Program-made: the position numbers and the translations under genes
Assembly (NCBI GenBank): GCA_035625915.1
Contig: DASPOR010000103.1
Span: forward strand, 1 to 41,092
From: Alphaproteobacteria bacterium
Lineage (GTDB): Bacteria; Pseudomonadota; Alphaproteobacteria; JACZXZ01
Direction of reading: 5' to 3'
DNA length: 41,092 nucleotides
The notes under the pieces: model-generated
Seen by the model: the letters and a program-made list of their open reading frames with translations, nothing else
Told to the model about the DNA's origin: nothing
The model's database searches: none
Part shown: positions 15,937-22,794 of the stretch, one piece after another
How the letters are laid out: every line of letters begins with the position of its first letter
How positions within the stretch are numbered: the first letter of the stretch is position 1

Positions 15937-16727
15937 CAATCCGTCTCGAGCCTGGCCTTGAGATAGGAAAGTAGCGGATATAATCCGGCCATCAGCGCAA
16001 TGAGAAAACCATAGGGACCCTCGCGGTAGCCTTTGCGTGCGACATAGCATTTGTAAAAGCGCGAGAACAGGCGCCGCACGTTCGCGGGGAAGGAACCGAT
16101 GTGGCCACTGGCACGCAAGTCCCGGGCGCGCGCCGTGGTATAGCGATCGAGGCGCTTCAACATATCCGAGATGTCGCGGTCGACGTAATGCACCATCGGC
16201 GTCTTGAGCCAACGCCGCTCGCCCTTGAACGTCACTTTCGGATGTATTCGCTGGTCCCCCCATTGCTTGGCGCCGCGAGAGAAGAGCCGCACCGTCGCCG
16301 AAACACCCCATGCCCCGCCCCAGCCGTAACGCACCAGCCGCTCGCCGACATAGTTGTCGAATGGAATGAGAAAATAGCCGGGTGCGGCACGGACGATCGC
16401 GGAGCGGATTTCGGTGGCGAGTTCAGGCGAGACGCGTTCATCGGCGTCGACCTCCAAAATCCAGTCGCCGCGGCAGGCATCGATACCGGCCATACGACGC
16501 GGCCCTTCGATTTCCCACGCCCCCTCGATCACGCGTGCCCCACATCGCAGGGCGATCGCCTTCGAGCCGTCCGTGCAGCGGTCGAGGACCACGACAATCT
16601 CATCCGCGAAGCGCAGTCGACCGAGGCATTCGGCGAGCTGGTGCTCCTCGTTGCGCGCAACCACCAGGGCTGAAACCGTTGGCGTCGCCTTGGCCCCGCC
16701 CGCCGGGAGTTGTTCGATGGCGCTCAT
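15936..16727 (-). CDS. Glycosyltransferase family 2, LPS core type (WaaE/KdtX-like)
   Basis: The 263-residue protein is a GT-A enzyme: VSALVVARNEEHQLAECL, then DEIVVVLDRCTDGSKAIA and DWILEVDADERVSPEL with the DxD motif that holds the metal and nucleotide sugar. The later segment HPKVTFKG, followed by a C-terminal membrane-associated region (GPYGFLIALMAGLYPLLSYLKA), resembles the WaaE/KdtX glucosyltransferases that act on the inner core of lipopolysaccharide. The ATG overlaps the GT9 stop by four bases, so translation is coupled; a GTG nine codons earlier is the alternative. The exact sugar is not known. Confidence 0.87.
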   Translation of the reverse strand: MSAIEQLPAGGAKATPTVSALVVARNEEHQLAECLGRLRFADEIVVVLDRCTDGSKAIALRCGARVIEGAWEIEGPRRMAGIDACRGDWILEVDADERVSPELATEIRSAIVRAAPGYFLIPFDNYVGERLVRYGWGGAWGVSATVRLFSRGAKQWGDQRIHPKVTFKGERRWLKTPMVHYVDRDISDMLKRLDRYTTARARDLRASGHIGSFPANVRRLFSRFYKCYVARKGYREGPYGFLIALMAGLYPLLSYLKARLETD

Positions 16728-17686
16728 GCCGCTTGGCCCAGACTTCGGCGCCACAGCCGGATCGCGGCATTTTCCACCATGTCTACGGTAAGGCTGTCCA
16801 TCAGCGTGTCCGTCGTACGGTGATCGTACCCCGGCTGCCCGACAAGCGCGTCGTAGCTCAACTCCGTCGACACCGTGTCCGCGTGAGGTCCCCAGGGGGC
16901 GTAGACCTCGACCCTGCTCGGCCCGAAAAGGCCGAGCGTGGGCACGCCCGAAGCGGCGGCGAGGTGCATCAGGCCCGAGTCATTGCCAATGAAAAGCGCG
17001 CACCGGCGCAGGATCATGAAAGCCGTGAGGAGATCGACCTTGCCGATAAGATCGACGCGCCGCGCCGCACGAACGGAAGCGAGCACCGGTTGAGCGAGAT
17101 TTCGCTCCGACTCCGCGCCCAGGATCACGACGCGCGCCGACGGCATGATACCGTCCGGCGCTGTCAAGCGCTCCAACAGTTCGGCAAAACGCGCCCCGCG
17201 CCACATCTTGCCGCGCCAATTTGCCGTAGGAGCCACCGCTAATGGTGGCGGGCCGTCGGGCAGCAAATATATCGCGTTGTGCCAATGCTCGGGTGCGGTC
17301 CAAATTCGCGGGGCAAGCGCCTCTTTCTCCCCGATCACGCGCGCAAGATGGAAAAGGCGATGCACCATCTCCTTGCTCGGCGTCGAGATGTAGCGCCTTC
17401 CGGCCACGAGGAAGTAGGCGATTGCGGAGGCCCGGAGATCAACGACGATGTCCCACCGCCGCAACGCGGCCTGGCGCCATAGTTTCAACCAATGTCGTCC
17501 GTAGCTACGCTTCTCGAGGACATGGATTTGCTCCAGACCCGGTACGGCGCGAAATATATCAATCGCGGCGGGGCCGCACGCGATCGTGATTCGGGCGCCG
17601 GGATGCCGCTCGATCAGACGCGCGAGTACCCCTGTCGAAAGCACGGCATCGCCGACCCGTGTGTGGGTGATAAACAGGATATTCAT
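16724..17686 (-). CDS. Glycosyltransferase family 9 (ADP-heptose:LPS heptosyltransferase-like)
   Basis: The 320-residue protein matches the heptosyltransferase fold: MNILFITHTRVGDAVLSTGVL at the N-terminus, the linker PTANWRGKMW near residue 153, and FIGNDSGLMHLAAASGVPTLGLFGP near residue 238-258, the conserved NDSG-x-x-H motif that binds the donor. It is the first gene of the minus-strand operon and so is probably the one that carries the promoter; the upstream 300 bp contain a short tandem repeat. No ribosome site is clear at the ATG. Activity on ADP-heptose is assumed from the family, and the acceptor might be lipid A-Kdo core or another glycan. Confidence 0.87.
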   Translation of the reverse strand: MNILFITHTRVGDAVLSTGVLARLIERHPGARITIACGPAAIDIFRAVPGLEQIHVLEKRSYGRHWLKLWRQAALRRWDIVVDLRASAIAYFLVAGRRYISTPSKEMVHRLFHLARVIGEKEALAPRIWTAPEHWHNAIYLLPDGPPPLAVAPTANWRGKMWRGARFAELLERLTAPDGIMPSARVVILGAESERNLAQPVLASVRAARRVDLIGKVDLLTAFMILRRCALFIGNDSGLMHLAAASGVPTLGLFGPSRVEVYAPWGPHADTVSTELSYDALVGQPGYDHRTTDTLMDSLTVDMVENAAIRLWRRSLGQAA

Positions 17687-18032
17687 TTTCGTAGAGAATA
17701 TGCCGAATCCACGCTCAATGCCAATTCGCCTCGAACGCCGTTGCCGCTGAGAGCGGTCTCCGCCAGCACGTCGCTCGAGGCACTCCTTAATCTCATATCC
17801 GCAGCTCCATCCTCAAGGAGCATGACGGTCGTTTAAAGACATGACGATCGTTTAAAGAAAGGAATCGGCGGTCGCCCCTAGAGCGTAGGTTCATGGTGGG
17901 CGCCATACAGGGCTTTGCCGCCTGACCGACAAGGGTCCAGACCCCCCGGGGTCGGACGGAGGCATTCGAAGGACTTGTCATCTTCATTTCGGCAATCCAA
18001 CTTGAAGGCGGCTTCATGTGAGGAATCTGTCA
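17687..18032. other. Intergenic region between divergent glycan operon and ygfZ
   Basis: About 346 bp without a convincing gene. It must hold the promoters of both the GT9 operon (minus) and ygfZ (plus). The only clear structure is a near-perfect 19-bp-period direct repeat in the middle, listed separately, and a GC-rich inverted repeat GACCCC/GGGGTC near 17940. Short frames crossing the region have no start sites or coding bias I trust. Confidence 0.55.
17822..17858. repeat. Two-copy direct repeat in divergent promoter region
   Basis: ATGACGGTCGTTTAAAGA is repeated one base after it ends as ATGACGATCGTTTAAAGA, one mismatch in 18 and a 19-bp period. Each unit contains the palindrome TTTAAA, and the second also ACGATCGT. 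The spacing puts both copies on almost the same helix face. Sites of this kind are often bound by two regulator dimers; alternatively the repeat is a small duplication. Each copy also reads as a four-codon ATG-to-TAA mini-frame. Confidence 0.5.
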
Positions 18033-18974
18033 ATGCCAAGCGGCTTTTATGCACTCAATGAGGAGCGAGCCTGCCTGATCTTGTCGGGCGAGGACGTGCG
18101 CAACTTCCTCCAGGGCATGATCTCGAACGACATCGAACGACTATCGGCGCGCGCCGCCCTTTATGCGGGCTTTCTAACGGCTCAGGGACGCTTTCTCCAT
18201 GACATTTTCATTGCCGAGCTGGCCGACGGCAGGATCGCGGTCGACGGTGAGGCAGAGCGCCTCGACGATCTCAAGCGTCGGCTTACGATGTACAAGCTCC
18301 GCGCCAAAGTCGCGATCGCCGACGGGCGTGACAGCCTTGCGGTCGTTGTCCTCTGGGGCGACGACGTCTTCATGCCGTTCGAACTGCCCGCCGAGCCGGG
18401 TGCCGCAAAGCCGATCGAGGATGGGGTGGTGTTCGTCGATCCGCGCCTTGGCGCGCTCGGCTGCCGCGCCATGATGCCCCGTTCGAGGGTGGCCGCGATC
18501 CTTGAGGCCGCCGGCTATTCGCAGGGACCTTTTGACGAATATTGCCGATTGCGCCTATCGCTCGGCGTGCCCGAGGGGAGCAAGGACATGCCGGTCGAGA
18601 AGGCGCTCGTGCTCGAAAGCGGTTTCGAGGAGCTGAACGGTGTCGATTTCAAGAAAGGCTGCTATATCGGCCAAGAACTGACCGCGCGCATGAAGTATCG
18701 CGCCCTCGTCAAGAAACGCCTTTTTCCCGTTGAGATGGATGGCCCGGCGCCCGCGGCCGGCACTCCCGTCACCTTTGGCGGCGAAGAGGTAGGCGAATTG
18801 CGCAACGTGAAAAATGGCGTCGGACTCGCACTCCTGAAACTCGACGCCGTCGAAGCCGCACTTGCCCAGAACAAGCCCTTGAATGCCGCAGGCGTCGCCC
18901 TGCGCCCGCATAGACCGGCTTGGTTTGCGACCGCAGCCGGACCGCACAGCACGCCGCGTGACACCGATCGCTGA
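18033..18974 (+). CDS. ygfZ: Folate-binding YgfZ protein, iron-sulfur cluster repair
   Basis: The 313-residue protein is related to the glycine-cleavage T protein and is a YgfZ/IBA57 family member. The diagnostic motif K-G-C-Y-x-G-Q-E is at residues 208-215 (KGCYIGQE), inside the longer signature DFKKGCYIGQELTARMKY. YgfZ binds tetrahydrofolate and helps build or repair certain iron-sulfur enzymes such as MiaB. The ATG has GAGGA upstream at a suitable distance; a GTG five codons earlier is possible but its ribosome site is poorer. The gene is alone on the plus strand and convergent with the DUF3299 gene. Identification is solid. Confidence 0.93.
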   Translation: MPSGFYALNEERACLILSGEDVRNFLQGMISNDIERLSARAALYAGFLTAQGRFLHDIFIAELADGRIAVDGEAERLDDLKRRLTMYKLRAKVAIADGRDSLAVVVLWGDDVFMPFELPAEPGAAKPIEDGVVFVDPRLGALGCRAMMPRSRVAAILEAAGYSQGPFDEYCRLRLSLGVPEGSKDMPVEKALVLESGFEELNGVDFKKGCYIGQELTARMKYRALVKKRLFPVEMDGPAPAAGTPVTFGGEEVGELRNVKNGVGLALLKLDAVEAALAQNKPLNAAGVALRPHRPAWFATAAGPHSTPRDTDR

Positions 18975-19079
18975 TACTTATGCGCGATGGAACGGCGCTG
19001 GACCGTCGATCTCGGAGTTCGGCCGGGTTGTCGCGAGGCAGACCCTAATCGTCGACCAAGGATCGCGAGCTGCCCGCGC

Positions 19080-19592
19080 TTAATCGCCGACGCGCTTTGC
19101 ATCCACAATGCGATAGAGGAGCCCGGTCGGATCGTCGCGCAGGACTTCGAACTTGCCGGCGATCGTCACCGGATCGAACGTGAATTTCACACCGTCGCTG
19201 GATTGCACCTCGACGAGCTGGTCGGGCCCCGCCGGTAGGCAGAAGGGACAGCTCGGCGGCAGGGCCGTGAGCACGAAACGCGTCTGTTTCTCGGCTTGGT
19301 CGAGCGGCATCATAAAGCCGCGAAGTTTGACGTCCTTGCCGTCGAGGGAAAGCACGCCCGCGCCAAATTGCGGCGGCCGTTCCTTGGGATCGATCGGCGC
19401 ATCGACATCCTTTAGCTCTTCCCAACGAACGCCGTCCTTTGGCGCTGGCGGCGGCGTCATCCCGTCCGGCGACACAATGGTTGATTGGCTGAGGGCGAAC
19501 GCCGTGCCGTGGCCAAAGGGGGCTTCGGCCAAGCAAAGGCTGAGCGCCACGCCGAACAAAAGGCCCGCCGCCGTCGTTACGCCAAGTCTCAT
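19080..19592 (-). CDS. DUF3299 exported protein, partner of ABC exporter
   Basis: The 170-residue protein has a signal-like N-terminus (MRLGVTTAAGLLFGVALSLCLAE, cleavage probably near residue 35). The domain in residues 75-160 matches DUF3299: GFMMPLDQAEKQTRFVLTALP, then PSCPFCLPAGPDQLVEV with a CPFC motif. Its partner genes, an FtsX-like permease and an LolD-like ATPase, are directly upstream with 30 bp between, so it is the third gene of one operon. Operons with the same three families are known in Vibrio as part of zinc-regulated zrg genes (from memory). Its role is not established; a metal or redox function of the CPFC motif is inference. An earlier GTG is unlikely. Confidence 0.85.
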   Translation of the reverse strand: MRLGVTTAAGLLFGVALSLCLAEAPFGHGTAFALSQSTIVSPDGMTPPPAPKDGVRWEELKDVDAPIDPKERPPQFGAGVLSLDGKDVKLRGFMMPLDQAEKQTRFVLTALPPSCPFCLPAGPDQLVEVQSSDGVKFTFDPVTIAGKFEVLRDDPTGLLYRIVDAKRVGD

Positions 19593-19622
19593 ACCGCCAC
19601 CTTGCACGAAAACCGGAGGAAT

Positions 19623-20786
19623 CTAGTCGCCCGCGAGGGTGTGCGCAATATCCACCCGGTAGGCGAGCAAGGCCGGCACGAATGCCGCTGCGGCCCCCGC
19701 GGACAACGCGAGCACGATAAGCCACCCTTCGTCCGCACGCCAGACAAGCCCCGAAAGGCCCAAGGCGCGCGCTTCGGACGAGAACTCTCCGAGTAAGGCC
19801 GCAATACCGTGGCCGAGAGCGAATGCGAGCAAGATACCGCCCAAGGCCAGAAGCAAGCCTTCAAGCATCACCTCCCGCAAGACCCTGCCGCGCGAGGCGC
19901 CGAGGCTTCGCATGACCGCGATGTCGTACCGGCGTTCGCTCGTCGCATTGTAGAGGGCGATGAAGGCTCCGAGTGCGGCACACGCTATCAAGAGAATCCC
20001 GAACGCGCGGAGCGTGCCGATACCGACGCCGACGAGGGAGAGCAGCCGCGCCGTCTCGTAGGCCGGCGACGCCGCCTGCAATGCGGTGTGACCGTTCACG
20101 AGGCGCGGCAACATGGCTGCCGCCAATGGCGTGCGATACGTGATGAGAAGGGCCGTAATCTCGTGCACTGGTACCGCTTGCACTTGCCACGCGCTTTCGA
20201 CCGACGTGAGGATGAGGCGATCGAGCACCGTGCCCGTCGGCGCCAGGATGCCGACAACAACGTAGGGTGCCGACTCGCGCGTTTGCCCACCCTGAACAAA
20301 ACCGTGCTGGGCGGAAAAATTGTCGCCGACCCTAAGCCCGGTTATCCGCGCAGCTTCTGCGCCGAGCGTTGCTTCAAGGGGTGCTTGCCAGAAGCGGCCC
20401 TGCGCAATTTTGGCCCCGTAATGCTGCGCGTAACTCGGCTCCGTGCCGACCACTCGAAAGTCCCTATAGTTGTCGCCGAGCGCAATCGGTATCGCCGTCG
20501 CGACGAGGCCATTGTGGGCGACCTCGTTCGCATCGTCGAGCGGAACGTTCCCAATGGGCGCGTCCGCATGATAAAGCGTCGAGAGAATCAGTTGAAGCGG
20601 GCTGCCCTTGGCACCGATAACGAGGTCGAAACCGCGCGAGTCCCGCGTAAGTCGGCTTTCAAGTTGCGCACCGAAAAGGATTACGACGACGATGGTGCCG
20701 ATCCCAAGTGCCAGCATGACAAGATTGAGGGCCATTGTGAGGGCCCGGTCGCGCAGATAAGCAAAGCTGAGCGTGACAATGTTCAT
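19623..20786 (-). CDS. MacB/FtsX-type ABC transporter permease
   Basis: The 387-residue protein has the four-helix MacB/LolC layout: an N-terminal helix (about 17-38, LALGIGTIVVVILFGAQL), a long periplasmic domain (about 40-260, with FDLVIGAKGSPLQLILSTLYH), and three C-terminal helices around 258-375 with the FtsX signature RYDIAVMRSLGASRGRVLREVMLEGLLLALGG. Such transporters do not import; they pull lipoproteins or peptides from the membrane or transmit force. It overlaps the ATPase gene by four bases (ATGA). The pair with DUF3299 suggests an envelope function. The substrate is not predictable. Confidence 0.9.
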   Translation of the reverse strand: MNIVTLSFAYLRDRALTMALNLVMLALGIGTIVVVILFGAQLESRLTRDSRGFDLVIGAKGSPLQLILSTLYHADAPIGNVPLDDANEVAHNGLVATAIPIALGDNYRDFRVVGTEPSYAQHYGAKIAQGRFWQAPLEATLGAEAARITGLRVGDNFSAQHGFVQGGQTRESAPYVVVGILAPTGTVLDRLILTSVESAWQVQAVPVHEITALLITYRTPLAAAMLPRLVNGHTALQAASPAYETARLLSLVGVGIGTLRAFGILLIACAALGAFIALYNATSERRYDIAVMRSLGASRGRVLREVMLEGLLLALGGILLAFALGHGIAALLGEFSSEARALGLSGLVWRADEGWLIVLALSAGAAAAFVPALLAYRVDIAHTLAGD

Positions 20787-21433
20787 CCAGCACTCGTGAG
20801 GTCGTGAGGCAAGGTCAGACGACGCTCGAAGCGCTCTTTGACGCGAGCGTCGTGAGTGGCAATCACGAGTGTTGCACCGACCGCGGTTGCCTGGTTCACG
20901 AGAAGGTCTATCACCTGTTCGCAGCTCGAATCGTCCAGGGCCGAACTCGGCTCGTCGGCAAGTATGAGGCTCGGCCGATTTATCACGGCGCGCGCGATCG
21001 CCACGCGCTGTGCCTCGCCCTGACTGAGCCGGCGCGGCTTCAGCGTTGACTTCTCGGCCAAGCCGAGGCTTTCAAGCACGTTGGCGATGCGCGTGCGGTC
21101 CTGTTTCATGCCGGCAAGGTATTGAGCGAGGCGCAAATTGCCCTCGACGCTCAGCGCCTCCACAAGGTGAAGTGTCTGGAACACGATGCCCACGCGCTGT
21201 CCGCGAAACCGGTCGCGTCGAACGGCCGGCAGGGTTGCGATGTCTTGCCCGTCGACGAAAACGCGGCCCTCGGTCGGCTCAAGGAGTCCGGCGGCGAGAT
21301 GTACGAGAGTCGTCTTGCCGGAACCGGACGGGCCGAGCACCAGCCAGTGCTCGCCCTTTGCGGCCCGCCAGCGTTCGAGTACCAATATCGTACGGCCCCC
21401 GGCTTCTTGCCGCACGCCATCGAAGACCAACAT
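20783..21433 (-). CDS. LolD/MacB-type ABC transporter ATP-binding protein
   Basis: The 216-residue protein is a single nucleotide-binding domain of normal length. Walker A is GPSGSGKT at residues 34-41, the Q-loop is IVFQTLHLV, the signature is LSQGEAQRVAIARA, and Walker B reads LILADEPSSALD, followed by the switch His in ATHDARVKERF. The SGKTT-SQGEAQR pattern is that of LolD/MacB/FtsE proteins. It powers the adjacent permease. It is the first gene of the three-gene operon; the upstream region of about 190 bp to the VOC gene carries its promoter. I found no clear Zur box there. Confidence 0.92.
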   Translation of the reverse strand: MLVFDGVRQEAGGRTILVLERWRAAKGEHWLVLGPSGSGKTTLVHLAAGLLEPTEGRVFVDGQDIATLPAVRRDRFRGQRVGIVFQTLHLVEALSVEGNLRLAQYLAGMKQDRTRIANVLESLGLAEKSTLKPRRLSQGEAQRVAIARAVINRPSLILADEPSSALDDSSCEQVIDLLVNQATAVGATLVIATHDARVKERFERRLTLPHDLTSAG

Positions 21434-21624
21434 CCAGTTTCACCTGCGGCTTCTTACGAGCGAGCTGACTTCTTCCCGGTGCCGGGTTCTGTTACGATAG
21501 GGCGCTCGGCGGGGCATCCTGATCGATCACCCCTTGCATGACAAGATGGAACCCCGCATCGGCCGGATGCGCCGACCCACCCACGACGAACTCTTCCGAA
21601 CAATCTGGAGATTGGAGATTTGAT

Positions 21625-22002
21625 ATGCGGATTGTCGCCATCGACCATGTGCAACTCGCTATGCCCGCAGGCGGGGAAACGCTGGCGCGAAACTTTTACG
21701 AAGGTATTCTGGGAATTCCGGAGGTGCCCAAGCCGACGGAGCGCGCCAAGCGCGGCGGCGCGTGGTTCGAGCACAATAACGTGAGGGTTCACCTCGGGGT
21801 CGATCCGAGCTTCGTCCCCGCGAAGAAGGCGCATCCGGGATTCGTGGTCGACGACCTCGAGGGCCTGATCGAAAAGCTCGAGCATGCGGGGTACCGGACC
21901 GCGGTCGAATCGGCGGATTACGGGCACCGCGCTTTCGTGCACGACCCCTTTGGCAATCGCATCGAGCTCATCGCGTCCGATAGGTCGATTGCTCGAGGTT
22001 AG
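21625..22002 (+). CDS. VOC family (glyoxalase-like) protein
   Basis: The 125-residue protein is a vicinal oxygen chelate domain made of two beta-alpha-beta-beta-beta modules: IVAIDHVQLAMPAGGE and later KAHPGFVVDDLEGLIEKL. His8, His56 and Glu114 (in GNRIELIAS) sit where metal ligands are expected. The first module ends VRVHLGVD and the second HDPFGNRIEL, typical of glyoxalase/bleomycin-resistance homologues. Substrate is not predictable. The ATG has GGAG eight bases upstream; the frame is open further up but without a site. Its stop overlaps the stop of the convergent gene by three bases. Confidence 0.9.
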   Translation: MRIVAIDHVQLAMPAGGETLARNFYEGILGIPEVPKPTERAKRGGAWFEHNNVRVHLGVDPSFVPAKKAHPGFVVDDLEGLIEKLEHAGYRTAVESADYGHRAFVHDPFGNRIELIASDRSIARG

Positions 22003-22526
22003 GTTCCGGCTTCGGTCGTCGCATTGGCGAGGAGATCGCGCAGCATCGCCTCACGCGCTCCAGGCTCACGCAAGCGCCGCTCAAGCGCAGGGTGCGCCCA
22101 CGTGACTCGGCCTGGCGGCGTCCGCGTGGCGGCCTCTGCCCGCCCGCCGCGATCGGCCACAAAGAGGATGCGCGAGGCATTGTGCGGATCGGGTGTTACG
22201 TCGAATAGCTCTCCCTTGGGCGAAACCCAGACCGCATGAAACGATGCGGAGATCGAGATGCCGGGATTTTCCCAAATTGCCCATCCCTGCTCGACGCTTC
22301 CGCCGGAGCGTTCGATTTTGGCAGCGACGTTCTTCACGAATTTGCCGGGCTCCGCACCGGGAATCGCGATCACCGGAATCCATTGCGGGTCGGCATCGGA
22401 GAGCGACGCACAGAACGATTCGACAAAGGCCGAAAGCCGCGCCGGTGTCGCCTCGAAGCCGCCCGAAAGTCGTTCGAGCAGGGCGAGTACAGTTGAAAAG
22501 TCCGGTACGGCGTGGGTGTCGTCCAT
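21999..22526 (-). CDS. Uncharacterised protein, 175 residues
   Basis: I do not recognise a named family. From the ATG with GGAGG six bases upstream the product has 175 residues, no signal peptide and no membrane segment. The most distinctive part is a compact block, QGWAIWENPGISISASFHAV, followed by WVSPKGELFDVTPDP and RILFVADRGG; a Trp-rich first strand, then His-x-x-Trp and DVTPD, look like an active-site or binding motif that I have seen in other unnamed bacterial proteins. A helical N-terminus with two cysteines precedes it. A cytosolic enzyme or binding role is likely. It is not in an operon. Its stop overlaps the VOC stop. Confidence 0.78.
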   Translation of the reverse strand: MDDTHAVPDFSTVLALLERLSGGFEATPARLSAFVESFCASLSDADPQWIPVIAIPGAEPGKFVKNVAAKIERSGGSVEQGWAIWENPGISISASFHAVWVSPKGELFDVTPDPHNASRILFVADRGGRAEAATRTPPGRVTWAHPALERRLREPGAREAMLRDLLANATTEAGT

Positions 22527-22794
22527 CGCGACCTCCATCATGAGATTGGTCCCCGATGAAGATCGCTGCCACGCGGCGACGGCCGACCTTATTCGGGCGC
22601 TTTAGCGTTGATACGGCGGCGCAAGCTGACCATCAAATCCCGCCCCGGCCCCATCGGGACCGCGAACTCCATCTAGGCCCTGGCGAACCATTTGTCGAGG
22701 CAATCGGCGGATATTTTTTGCCCTGACCTATGGCCGTGAAACGAAGGAACGGGACGGCACTCGCAAGATGGTGGAGGCCATCGCGCTCGCGTCG

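Noticed and set aside
21434..21624. A Zur or other metal-regulator box before the LolD operon
   Set aside because: Only a half-site-like TGTTACGATA is present, with no matching second half.
22728..22794. Terminator of ppdK formed by GGGACGG and CCGTCCC
   Set aside because: The arms are separated by about 45 bases and no T run follows on the minus strand; the small inner hairpin GATGG/CCATC is too weak to call.
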